Part shown: in pieces, positions 44,769 through 53,253 of the stretch
Layout of the letters: every line of letters begins with the position of its first letter
How positions within the stretch are numbered: position 1 is the stretch's first letter
Source: VHCN01 sp964589935
GTDB lineage: Bacteria; Verrucomicrobiota; Verrucomicrobiia; Limisphaerales; VHCN01
DNA length: 64,000 nt
Assembly (NCBI GenBank): GCA_964589935.1
Contig: CAZPVD010000004.1
Coordinates: 259,487-323,486 of the forward strand
Reading direction: 5' to 3'
Position numbers and translations under genes: made by a program
The notes under the pieces: generated by a model
What the model saw: the letters and a program-made list of their open reading frames with translations, nothing else
What the model was told of the DNA's origin: nothing
Databases searched by the model: none

Positions 44769-45500
44769 ATGGAACACACCCACTCGCATCATCACGGCCC
44801 CGGCGGTCATACGCATGAGCACATGGATCATCCCGGCCACTTTCACGAGCGAGACCTCCCGTTGGATCGTGATTTCAACAAGCGCGCGTTCACCGTCGGC
44901 GTCGGCGGGCCGGTTGGCAGCGGCAAGACGGCGCTGATGCTGCAACTGTGCAAGCGCCTGCGCGTGACGATGAACATTGCCGTCGTGACGAACGACATTT
45001 TCACGAAAGAAGACGGGGAGTTTCTGACGAAGCACCAGGCGCTCGAAGCGGAACGCATTCGCGCCGTGGAAACCGGCGGCTGCCCGCACGCGGCGATCCG
45101 TGAGGACATTTCATCGAACCTCCTCGCGCTCGAAGAACTGCACCGGAAATTTCACCCGGACATTTTGCTGATCGAATCCGGCGGCGACAATCTGGCCGCC
45201 TGCTTCAGCCGCGAACTGGCCGACTACACGATCCAGGTGATTGACGTAGCCGGCGGCGATAAAATCCCGCGCAAAGGCGGCCCCGGCATCACGCAGAGCG
45301 ATCTGCTCGTCATCAACAAGACCGACCTGGCTCTCGTTGTCGGCGCGGATCTCGACGTGATGGCGCGTGACTCGAAGCGGATGCGTGGTGACGGCCCGTT
45401 TGTATTCGCGCAGGTCAAGCACGGCCTTGGTATGGATGAAATTGTCAACCACGTCATCCACGCTTGGCAGCACACGTGCGGGATCGCTCATCATCATTGA
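44769..45500 (+). CDS. ureG: Urease accessory GTPase UreG with His-rich N-terminus
   Basis: 243 residues, start 12 bases after ureF. The first 26 residues hold 11 histidines (for example HTHSHHHG). The P-loop GVGGPVGSGKTAL lies at 44-56, the metal-binding CPH in TGGCPHAAIRED, and the G4-type NKTDL follows. It hydrolyses GTP to load nickel into urease. The His-rich extension may store or capture nickel, which would make up for the absence of a ureE gene in the cluster. It is the last gene of the urea module. Confidence 0.95.
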   Translation: MEHTHSHHHGPGGHTHEHMDHPGHFHERDLPLDRDFNKRAFTVGVGGPVGSGKTALMLQLCKRLRVTMNIAVVTNDIFTKEDGEFLTKHQALEAERIRAVETGGCPHAAIREDISSNLLALEELHRKFHPDILLIESGGDNLAACFSRELADYTIQVIDVAGGDKIPRKGGPGITQSDLLVINKTDLALVVGADLDVMARDSKRMRGDGPFVFAQVKHGLGMDEIVNHVIHAWQHTCGIAHHH

Positions 45501-45659
45501 ACACCGGGAGAAATTGAAGGCTGTGCCGGAAATGGCGGACGGCTTCGACGCCATCGGCCGCTGCGGTGACACGGTAGTTGCCGCAGTAATGCGCGTGCTT
45601 AGGTGATAAAGCGTCAGCGAATATGCCTCCGGCGATGATCGCCTTGGCAAATGCGGGCT

Positions 45660-48600
45660 TCAAGTTTCTGACACCGGGGTTGTGAGTGGCTTCTTGCCCG
45701 GCGTCGTGGATCCGACCGGCTCCGCCTCGCGCTCAAAGAGAAGGTAGAGCGCGGGCAGCACGAAGAGAGTGAGGATCGTCGCCGAGACGAGGCCGCCGAT
45801 GATGACGACGGCGAGCGGGCGCTGCGTCTCCGAGCCGATGCCGTGCGAGAGCGCCATCGGCAGCAGGCCGAGCATCGCCAACAGCGCGGTCATCAGCACG
45901 GTGCGCAACCGCACGAGCGCGCCTTGCAGCACGGCGTCGAACGGTTTCTTCCCTGCTTCGCACAGGTCGTTGAAGTAACTGACCATCACGACGCCGTTGA
46001 GCACGGCCTGGCCGAAGAGCGCGATGAAGCCGATGGCCGCGCTCACGCTCAGCGGGATGTGCGTGAGCAGCAGCGCGAAGATGCCGCCGATGAGCGCGAA
46101 GGGCACGTTCAGCAAAATCAGCAGCGCGCTGCGCACGGATTTGAACGCGTCAAAGAGCAGGATGAAAATGATGAACACGCTGATGGGCACGATGAAGGCG
46201 AGGCGCTTCATCGCGCGCTCCTGGTTCTCGAACTCGCCGCTCCACGTGATGAAATAACCCGGCGGCAGCGTGATGTTTTTCACCCGCGCCTGCATGTCCG
46301 CAACGACGCTGCCCATGTCGCGGCCGCGGATGAACACGCCGATGGCGGTCACGCGCGTGCCGTTCTCGCGGCTGATGTTCATCGCGCCGCTGGACACGTT
46401 GAAGTTCGCGACCTGTTCCATCGGGATGTGCAAACCGTCCGGCGTGTCCACGAGGATGTTCTTCAAGTTCGACAGCCGCCGCTCGGCCTCGGGCAGGCGC
46501 ACGACGACGCTGAAGTGTTTCTCGCCCTCCCAGATTTCCGTCGCGGCCTTGCCGCCGAGGCACGTCTCGATCACGTCCTGCACGTCGGAAACGTTCAGCC
46601 CGTAGCGCGCGGCGCTCGCGCGGTCAATCTCGATGAGCGAGTGCGGCACCGCGCCGGCGCGGTCAATGAACGCGCGCATCACGCCGGGCACGTCGGCGAT
46701 TTTTGAGAGCACGGCCTGCACGTTCGTGCGCAGCAGGCCGGCGTCCTCGCCGAAAACCTTGATGACGATCTGACCGTCAATCTGCGAGATGCTTTCGAGC
46801 ACGTTGTCGCGGATGGGCTGCGAGAAGCTCGTCTCGACGCCGGGGATCGCGTCGAGCGCGCGGTCCATTTCGGAAATGATTTGTTCCTTCGTCACGCCGG
46901 GCCGCCACTCCGCCGCGGGTTTCAAATCCACGAAAAACTCGGCCATGTTCAGCGGTTTCGGATCCGTGCCGTCCTCGGGCCGCCCAGCCTTCGAGATGAC
47001 GCTGCGGACTTCGGGCACCTTGCGGCACGCGTCGCGAATGCGTTTGCACTGCGCCATCGCCTCGCCCACGGAGATGCCCGGCGGCAGCGTGGCGTTGACC
47101 CAGATCGAACCTTCGTTCAACTCGGGCAAAAATTCCGTCCCCAGTTTCGGCACGAAGGAAAGGCTCGCGGCCAGCGCGGCGACGGCGACGAACACGACGC
47201 TTTTCCTGTGCGACAGCGCCCAGCCGAGCGCTGGCGCGTAGAGGCGCTTGCAGAAGCCGACGAGGAAGTTGTCCTCGTGCGGAATTTTTTTCCGCAACAA
47301 CAGGTAGCAGAGCAGCGGCACGAGCGAGAGCGAGAAAAGCAGCGAGCCGATGAGCGCGCTCGTGACCGTCCACGCCATCGGCGCGAAGATGCGGCCCTCG
47401 TGACGCTGGAGCGTGAAGATCGGGATGTGGGCCGCGATGATGATGAGCATCGAGAAGAACGTGGGCCGGCCCACCTCGGCGGCGGCTTCGAGGATCGAAT
47501 GGCGCAGTGAGTGGTGGTCGTGTGTGTGCTCGCGCTCGGCGAGTTTGCGGAAAACATTTTCGACAACAATTACCGCGCCGTCCACGATGATGCCGAAGTC
47601 CATCGCGCCGAGTGAAAGCAGGTTCGCCGGGATGCCGCGCCACGTCAGGCCGATGAACGTGGCGAGCAATGACAGTGGAATCATCAGCGCGACGATGAAC
47701 GCGGCGCGCAAATTGCCGAGGAACAGCAGCAGCACGAACGTCACGAGCATCGCGCCCTCGGCGAGGTTTTTGAAAACGGTCTTTAGTGTTGTGCCGATGA
47801 GCCACGTGCGGTCGTAGTAAGGAACGATCTGCACGCCCTTCGGCAACACCGAGCGGTTCAACGTGGCGATTTTTTCCTTCACGGCGTCGAGCACGATGGA
47901 CGGGTTCTCGCCTTTGCGCATGAGCACGATGCCGGAGACGATGTCGTCATCGTTGTCCTGTCCGGCGATGCCCTGGCGCGGCACCGCGCCGACGACGACG
48001 GAGGCGATGTGTTTCACGAGCACGGGCGTGCCGTTGTGCGAGGCGATGACGATATTGCCGATGTCGTCGGGCGAGCGCAGCAGGCCGATGCCGCGGATGA
48101 GATATTGCTGCGCGCCCTGGTCGCTGTAGCTGCCGCCGGCGTTGGCGTTGCCGCGGCCGAGCGCGGTGAAAAGCTGCTGGAGCGTGAGGTTGTAATACTT
48201 GAGCTTCGCGAGGTCGGGCTGGACTTCGTATTGCTTGATGAGGCCGCCGAGCGTGACGATGTCCGCGACGCCGGGCACGAGGCGCAAGTGGCGCTCGACC
48301 ACCCAATCCTCAATCGTGCGCAAGTCGCGCGGGCTGGTGCTGTCGCCTTTCAATCGGAAGCGGAAAATTTCGCCAATAGCCGTCGAAAGCGGCGCGAGTT
48401 GCGGCGTGACGCCGGGCGGCAGGTCCACGCCGGCGAGCCGTTCCATCACGCGCTGGCGGGCGAAATAGTCGTCCACCTTGTCGTCGAACGTGAGCATGAT
48501 GAACGACAGCCCAAACTGCGTGTGCGAGAAAAGCCGCACCTGATGCGGGATGCCGCTCAACGCGATTTCCAGCGGGATGGTGACTTGTTTCTCGACTTCC

Positions 48601-48776
48601 TCCGCGGCGCGTCCGGGATGGAGCGCGATGACGTTCACCTGGATGTCGGAGACATCGGGGAACGCCTCAATCGGCAGCGTCTTGAACGCGAGCAGGCCGC
48701 CGCCCACGAAGAGCACTGCCATCATCACGAGAAACAGCGGCTGGTGCAGCGAGAAGTGAACGATGCGCTTGATCAT
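45660..48776 (-). CDS. czcA: CzcA-type heavy-metal RND efflux pump
   Basis: 1038 residues. Inner-membrane RND transporter with the N-terminal helix FSLHQPLFLVMMAVLFVGGG, the periplasmic porter domain (PIEAFPDVSDIQVNV), and the diagnostic motif MDFGIIVDGAVIVVEN in helix 4. That motif marks the HME class that exports divalent Co, Zn, Cd or Ni rather than the CusA Cu(I)/Ag(I) class. It works with the adaptor and outer-membrane genes directly upstream in the same operon, pumping metal across the envelope with proton energy. The exact metal is not determinable here. Confidence 0.93.
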   Translation of the reverse strand: MIKRIVHFSLHQPLFLVMMAVLFVGGGLLAFKTLPIEAFPDVSDIQVNVIALHPGRAAEEVEKQVTIPLEIALSGIPHQVRLFSHTQFGLSFIMLTFDDKVDDYFARQRVMERLAGVDLPPGVTPQLAPLSTAIGEIFRFRLKGDSTSPRDLRTIEDWVVERHLRLVPGVADIVTLGGLIKQYEVQPDLAKLKYYNLTLQQLFTALGRGNANAGGSYSDQGAQQYLIRGIGLLRSPDDIGNIVIASHNGTPVLVKHIASVVVGAVPRQGIAGQDNDDDIVSGIVLMRKGENPSIVLDAVKEKIATLNRSVLPKGVQIVPYYDRTWLIGTTLKTVFKNLAEGAMLVTFVLLLFLGNLRAAFIVALMIPLSLLATFIGLTWRGIPANLLSLGAMDFGIIVDGAVIVVENVFRKLAEREHTHDHHSLRHSILEAAAEVGRPTFFSMLIIIAAHIPIFTLQRHEGRIFAPMAWTVTSALIGSLLFSLSLVPLLCYLLLRKKIPHEDNFLVGFCKRLYAPALGWALSHRKSVVFVAVAALAASLSFVPKLGTEFLPELNEGSIWVNATLPPGISVGEAMAQCKRIRDACRKVPEVRSVISKAGRPEDGTDPKPLNMAEFFVDLKPAAEWRPGVTKEQIISEMDRALDAIPGVETSFSQPIRDNVLESISQIDGQIVIKVFGEDAGLLRTNVQAVLSKIADVPGVMRAFIDRAGAVPHSLIEIDRASAARYGLNVSDVQDVIETCLGGKAATEIWEGEKHFSVVVRLPEAERRLSNLKNILVDTPDGLHIPMEQVANFNVSSGAMNISRENGTRVTAIGVFIRGRDMGSVVADMQARVKNITLPPGYFITWSGEFENQERAMKRLAFIVPISVFIIFILLFDAFKSVRSALLILLNVPFALIGGIFALLLTHIPLSVSAAIGFIALFGQAVLNGVVMVSYFNDLCEAGKKPFDAVLQGALVRLRTVLMTALLAMLGLLPMALSHGIGSETQRPLAVVIIGGLVSATILTLFVLPALYLLFEREAEPVGSTTPGKKPLTTPVSET

Positions 48777-48845
48777 GCGATGGGAGAAGTGTTCGTCGCG
48801 CGGCAGGTTGGCGACGCGAAGTTGGGATTTGAAATCATCGCGGCA

Positions 48846-50012
48846 TCACGAGCCGCTGCCGCTTTGCAAAAGCTGTTCGAGCAGCAGGCAGCCGTCGGTG
48901 ACGACGTTTTGGCCCGGCTCGATTCCGTCGAGCACGAGCACTTTGCCGTCGTGTTCCATGCCGATTTTGATTTCGCGCCGCGAGAACTCGCCTTTGCCTC
49001 CGCCGAGAAACACGTAGTGCTTGTCGCCCTTGAGGAACACGGCCTTCGTCGAAACATCCACGCCGCGCATCGGTTTGTCGCCGGGCAGCTCGACGGTGAC
49101 AAACATTTCCGCCTTGAGCAGCCGCTGCGCGTTGTCAATCGAGCCGCGCACCTTGACCGTGCGCGTGTTCGGATCGAGCGAGTCCGAGACGACGTCAATG
49201 CGGCCCGTGAACGTCTGCGACGGATACACGCGCGAGCGCACCGTGAGCGGCGTGCCGGCCTTGAGCCGCGGCAAATCCTGCTCGGTGGCATCCAGCAAAA
49301 CCCACAACCGTTTCGGATCGGTGATGAGGAACAGCGGCGCGAAGAGCTGCGGCGCGTTGGCGAGCATCTGGTCGGGGCGCACTTCCTGGCCGGGATTGAT
49401 GTTTTTCTCGACCACGATTCCGCCGAGCGGCGCGCGAAGCTGGAAGGTCTGGTCAATCGTGTTGATGCTGCCGCCGAAAAACTTCAGCCGTGCCGAGGCG
49501 CGTTCGTGTTCGGATTTCGCCTGTTCGAGATCGGCCTCTGCGGCGTGCAAATCCTTCTGCGGCGCCGCGCCGTGCTCGAACAGCTCGCGGAGGCGCGCGA
49601 CGTTGCGCTGCGAGAGTGAGAGCGCGCTGGCGGCGCGATGCACGTCCGCCTGCGCCTGGCCGAAGTCCGGCGAGGCGATCGTCGCGAGCGTGTCATCCTT
49701 CTTCACCGGCTCGCCAATCTCGGCGTCAATTTTCACAATGCGGCCCGCGAACGGCGTGAACACGCGCACGGTCACGTCGTCATCCCACACGAGGCGGCCG
49801 TTGAGCTTGATGGCTGCGGCTTCGCTCGGCTGCGCAGGCTCGATGGCCAGCGCGGCAAGTTGCGGACTGTTGCCGGGCAGAATTATTTTATCACCGGTGA
49901 TCTTCGGCTCGGTGGGCGCGGAAGTTTCCGCTGCCTGTTCCTTCGGCTCGCGATGGCAGCCGGCGAGGAGTGAAGCGGCGAGAAGCGCTTGAAACAGGGT
50001 GGTTGTCTTCAT
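48846..50012 (-). CDS. czcB: CzcB-type periplasmic adaptor (membrane fusion) lipoprotein
   Basis: 388 residues. The signal peptide has a lipobox LLAGCH, so it is lipid-anchored to the inner membrane. The barrel-sandwich region (GRLVWDDDVTVRVFTPFAGR, IDAEIGEPVKKDDTLATI) is followed by an alpha-hairpin (SLSQRNVARLRELFEHG) and beta-barrel domains (APLGGIVVEKNINPGQEV). It couples the RND pump to the outer-membrane channel. Its start overlaps the upstream czcC stop by four bases; the pump gene starts 69 bases after its stop. Confidence 0.92.
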   Translation of the reverse strand: MKTTTLFQALLAASLLAGCHREPKEQAAETSAPTEPKITGDKIILPGNSPQLAALAIEPAQPSEAAAIKLNGRLVWDDDVTVRVFTPFAGRIVKIDAEIGEPVKKDDTLATIASPDFGQAQADVHRAASALSLSQRNVARLRELFEHGAAPQKDLHAAEADLEQAKSEHERASARLKFFGGSINTIDQTFQLRAPLGGIVVEKNINPGQEVRPDQMLANAPQLFAPLFLITDPKRLWVLLDATEQDLPRLKAGTPLTVRSRVYPSQTFTGRIDVVSDSLDPNTRTVKVRGSIDNAQRLLKAEMFVTVELPGDKPMRGVDVSTKAVFLKGDKHYVFLGGGKGEFSRREIKIGMEHDGKVLVLDGIEPGQNVVTDGCLLLEQLLQSGSGS

Positions 50013-51349
50013 GGCTTTTCCTTTTCGTCTTGGATGTTGAGCGCGGCCTTGAGCGCGGCGACGGCGGTGGCCGTGTCCGCGGCGGCCTGTGCGGTGGCGA
50101 GGCGCACGTCGTTGTCGTTGCGCTCGGCGGAGAGCAGGTCGAGCAGCGACGCGCCACCTTTTTGATACGCAAAGGAAACAGTCTCGCGAATCTTCGCCGA
50201 CTTGGGCTGGATGAGTTCGCGATAGCGCGCGAGGCGCTCAGTGGCTTCATCGAAGGCGAGGCGTGCGCCGGTGATCTCGGCCTTGATCTGCACGCGGAGT
50301 TTGTCGGCAAAAATCGCGGCTTGGTCGCGCGCGGCCTCGGCGGCCTTGATGTTGCCGGTGTTGCGGTTCCACAGCGGCAGCGGGATGGAAATGCCGATGC
50401 CGAGCGTGTTCGGCTGGTCGAACGGCTCGTGCTCGTATTGAAATAGCACGGTCGGATCGGGAATGCGCTGGGCTCTGGTGAGCCTGAGGTCGGCGTCGGC
50501 CTTGAGGCGCGCGTGCTCGGCGGCGAGCAGGTCGGGGCGCGCGGCGCCGGGCGTCTCCGAAGCGGCGGGGAAAGGACTGCCCGCCAGCGTTTCCAAGGAG
50601 TCGCCCGGCGCCCAAGCACCGGCCGGGTTGGGGGTCCCGAGCAAAACATCCACGGCCAGGCGCGCGGACTTCGCGCCGGACTCGGCGCCCTTCGCGTCGA
50701 GTTCGAGGCGTTCCGCGGTGATCTCGATCTGCGTCTTGTCCGCGAGCGAAATGTCGCCGGCCTTCAACCGCGTCTCCGCGATCTGCGCCTCCTTGCGCAG
50801 CGATGCGGCGGATTGCCGGAGAATCCGCACGTTCGCCTCCGCGAGCAACGCGGCGATGTAAGCGCGCGTCACGCCGAGGTTGAGCACGCGCCGCGCGTCG
50901 GCGAGCCGGGCCTTGGCGGCCTCGATGCCAGCGGCGGCGCTGGACTGGCGGCTCGCACGCTTGCCGCCGATCTCGAAGAGCTGGTTGATTGCAAGAGTAG
51001 TGTCGTAGTTGCGGTCCCACAATCCGTTCGCCCCGGGCCGCCCGCTTGCGTGATCGTCCACGTTGATCTTCGTCGTGGAGATCGAGAATGTCGGGTTCGG
51101 GAATTCCTTCGCGATGATTTTTTGCGCGGTGGCGAGGTCCACGTCGCTTTTCGCGGCGAGCAAATCCCAGTTGCGCTCGAACGCGACGCGGCGCGCCTCG
51201 GCGAGCGTGAGCGTCGCGGGCGTCTCCGCGCGGACAATGCACGCGAACAGCAGCGTCCAAAAACTGCAGACGAACAGGCGTCTCACGCGGCGTTGCACGA
51301 GGACGAAGCGGGGCCGTCTCTGGGAAGCGAAGGAAGTGAAGTTAATCAC
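50009..51349 (-). CDS. czcC: CzcC/TolC-type outer-membrane efflux protein
   Basis: 446 residues from GTG 51349, with a signal peptide (LFVCSFWTLLFACIVRAE). The start overlaps the preceding gene's end by 8 bases. A longer open frame to 51664 runs antiphase through that gene and is not coding. Two repeats of the outer-membrane efflux family are seen: LTLAEARRVAFERNWDLLAA and NPTFSISTTKINV with NQLFEIGGKR in the first half, VLFQYEHEPFD and GIGISIPLPLWNRN in the second. It forms the outer-membrane duct of the metal pump. Confidence 0.9.
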   Translation of the reverse strand: MINFTSFASQRRPRFVLVQRRVRRLFVCSFWTLLFACIVRAETPATLTLAEARRVAFERNWDLLAAKSDVDLATAQKIIAKEFPNPTFSISTTKINVDDHASGRPGANGLWDRNYDTTLAINQLFEIGGKRASRQSSAAAGIEAAKARLADARRVLNLGVTRAYIAALLAEANVRILRQSAASLRKEAQIAETRLKAGDISLADKTQIEITAERLELDAKGAESGAKSARLAVDVLLGTPNPAGAWAPGDSLETLAGSPFPAASETPGAARPDLLAAEHARLKADADLRLTRAQRIPDPTVLFQYEHEPFDQPNTLGIGISIPLPLWNRNTGNIKAAEAARDQAAIFADKLRVQIKAEITGARLAFDEATERLARYRELIQPKSAKIRETVSFAYQKGGASLLDLLSAERNDNDVRLATAQAAADTATAVAALKAALNIQDEKEKP

Positions 51350-51725
51350 GGGCGGACTGGACGATGATGCGGAGCGCTCGGCGCTGGCCGGCCTTTTCGG
51401 AATAATGCACCTGGACGCGCTCGCCGGTTTTGAGCAGTTCCGCCGTGACGGGTTTGCCTTGCTCCGCGCGTTTGGCGGTCTTGTCCCAAAAACTCGTGTC
51501 GCCATCCCATACGAAAATTTCGGCGGGCTTGCCCGCGTTGACCGTGAGGAACAGTTTGCGCTCGGCTGCCTCGGCGCGCTCGATGACGCCCGTGCTCCAG
51601 CGGAGCAAGTCCTTCTCCGCCCCGAGCGCGGTCGTCGTCGCGAGCACGCCACCGAGCCACGCAAGCGTCAAAAGGGAACACACGGCGCGGGCCACAACGT
51701 GTGGTTTGTTTGCAACACAAGGCAT
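51342..51725 (-). CDS. Small exported protein heading the czc operon
   Basis: 127 residues from ATG 51725, or 117 from GTG 51695. The GTG start gives a cleaner signal peptide (VCSLLTLAWLGGVLATTTALGA) and a sensible leader after the sigma-54 promoter. The mature part of about 85 residues is beta-rich (TVNAGKPAEIFVWDGDTSFW, ELLKTGERVQVHYSEKAG), like small OB-fold periplasmic proteins of the DUF5666/CusF kind. Conserved metal-binding Met/Trp pairs cannot be asserted. It overlaps czcC, so it is the first gene of the efflux operon and possibly a periplasmic metal-handling helper. Confidence 0.68.
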   Translation of the reverse strand: MPCVANKPHVVARAVCSLLTLAWLGGVLATTTALGAEKDLLRWSTGVIERAEAAERKLFLTVNAGKPAEIFVWDGDTSFWDKTAKRAEQGKPVTAELLKTGERVQVHYSEKAGQRRALRIIVQSARD

Positions 51726-51738
51726 CTGGCCCGCCTTT

Positions 51739-51754
51739 AGCTCCCCCTGTGCCA
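51739..51754 (-). promoter_or_regulatory. Sigma-54 promoter for the czc operon
   Basis: On the minus strand TGGCACAGGGGGAGCT matches TGGCAC exactly at -24 and has GC followed by T at -12 with the correct 10-base GG-GC gap; only the TT of the -12 box is missing. Transcription should start near 51728. The divergent gene pair includes an NtrC-type activator with a GAFTGA loop, which is the protein class such a promoter requires. Confidence 0.65.
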
Positions 51755-51790
51755 GCGGGCGAAAAATACGGAAAAGACCCTGTTTTTAGG

Positions 51791-51808
51791 GCGAAATCGC
51801 CATTTCGC
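51791..51808. promoter_or_regulatory. Inverted repeat, candidate enhancer site for the NtrC-type regulator
   Basis: GCGAAAT, CGCC, ATTTCGC: perfect 7-bp arms around a 4-base spacer. It is centred about 70 bases upstream of the expected czc transcription start and 60 bases before the kinase gene, so it could serve both directions. Confidence 0.5.
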
Positions 51809-51861
51809 GACAGCGCGCATGGTAAGTTCCTTGCCCGTCGTGATAAGTTGGCTGGCACCGG

Positions 51862-53253
51862 ATGAACTTGAGACTCAAAGCGCGCCTCACGCTCTTCGCG
51901 CTGGCGATCGTGTCGCTGGCGCTGATGATCGGCTGGGCCGCGCACTCATCGTGGCGGCACGTCGAGCATCTCGGCGAACGGCTCACGCGCGTGCAGATCG
52001 AGAGCTTCCAGACTGCGGACCAGTTCCGCGCGAACTTGCAGGCGCTCGACTCGATGCTGCTGCGCTACGAGCGCCACCGCGAGCCGGGCGACCGCGACCG
52101 CTTCCTGCACGAGTGGAAAAAGATGGATGCGTGGATTGACGTGCAACGCCCAACGCTCACCACGCCGCGCGAAGGCCAGCTCCTCGACCAGATCAACGCC
52201 GCCTACGACGATTACTACGCCGCCGCGACGAACCTGCTGAACAAGATTGAAGGCAAGCCCTCGAACGTCGAATCCGACGCCGCCGGCCTTGAGCGCGTCG
52301 AGCGCGAATCCAGCCGCCTGCTCGGCCTCGGCTACCAGCTCGTGGACGCGCATCGCGATTCGCTTTCGCGCTTCCTCGACGACTCGCGGCAGAACCTGTT
52401 CTACCTGCGCGCGCTGCTGTTTGGCGCGTTGCTCGTGCTGCTCGCCGTCGGCTTCTGGCTCGCCGTCGTGGTGTATCGCGAGATGATCGCGCCGCTCGAA
52501 GTGAAGCTCGTCGAGAGCCGCGCCATCATCGAGCGCCAGGAAAAACTCGCCTCGCTCGGCATGCTGGCCGCCGGCGTCGCGCACGAAATCCGCAACCCGC
52601 TTACCGCCGTCAAGGCGCGCCTCTTCACGCAGCAAAAAAAACTCCGCGCCGGTTCCGCCGAGCACGGGGACGCCGCCTTCATCGGCGAGGAGATCAACCG
52701 CCTCGAACGCATCGTGCGCGACTTCCTCGAATTCGCGCGGCCTTCCGAGCCGCAGTTCGCCGAAGTGACCGCGGACGCGCCGTTGCGCGACGCCGCCGCG
52801 CTGCTCGCGCCGCAGTTGGAGAAGAAGCGCATCCGCCTCGAACTGGATGGCGCGCTGCCGCTGCCGCTGCGCGCCGACCCGCAGCAGATCAAGCAGGTGC
52901 TCATCAACCTCATCCAGAACGGCGCGGACGCCATCGGCGAGAACGGCGTGGTGACCTTGCGCGCGCGGCGGGACTTCACCACGTTGAACGGACAGCTCCT
53001 GGCCGTGGCGATTCTCGAAGTCGCCGACACGGGCAGCGGCATTCCGCCCGCCGTCGAGAAAAGGCTGTTTGACCCGTTCTTCACGACGAAGGAAAATGGC
53101 ACCGGCCTCGGGCTGTCCATCTCGGCGCGCATCCTCGAAAAGCACGGCGGCGCGCTACAATACCAGACCCAGGCCGGACGCGGCACGACCTTCGGCATCG
53201 TGCTGCCGCTCGCTGAATCTCATGCAAAAAACGGCGCGAATCCTCCTCATTGA
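51862..53253 (+). CDS. Sensor histidine kinase (ZraS/NtrB-like)
   Basis: 463 residues. A first membrane helix (about 5-28, LTLFALAIVSLALMIGWAA), a helical periplasmic sensor of about 150 residues and a second helix (about 178-205) lead to the HisKA domain with His241 in AGVAHEIRNPLTAVKARL. The HATPase domain has INLIQNGADAIGE, DTGSGIPP and GTGLGLSISARIL. It is coupled to the sigma-54 regulator, whose start lies 32 bases inside this gene's end, and divergent from the metal efflux operon. It probably senses periplasmic metal or envelope stress. Confidence 0.9.
   Translation: MNLRLKARLTLFALAIVSLALMIGWAAHSSWRHVEHLGERLTRVQIESFQTADQFRANLQALDSMLLRYERHREPGDRDRFLHEWKKMDAWIDVQRPTLTTPREGQLLDQINAAYDDYYAAATNLLNKIEGKPSNVESDAAGLERVERESSRLLGLGYQLVDAHRDSLSRFLDDSRQNLFYLRALLFGALLVLLAVGFWLAVVVYREMIAPLEVKLVESRAIIERQEKLASLGMLAAGVAHEIRNPLTAVKARLFTQQKKLRAGSAEHGDAAFIGEEINRLERIVRDFLEFARPSEPQFAEVTADAPLRDAAALLAPQLEKKRIRLELDGALPLPLRADPQQIKQVLINLIQNGADAIGENGVVTLRARRDFTTLNGQLLAVAILEVADTGSGIPPAVEKRLFDPFFTTKENGTGLGLSISARILEKHGGALQYQTQAGRGTTFGIVLPLAESHAKNGANPPH

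Noticed and set aside
45454..45663. 69-codon TTG-start open frame after czcA on the minus strand
   Set aside because: Its first part looks mildly protein-like, but it runs antisense into the end of ureG, has a weak start and no family resemblance; not enough to call a gene.
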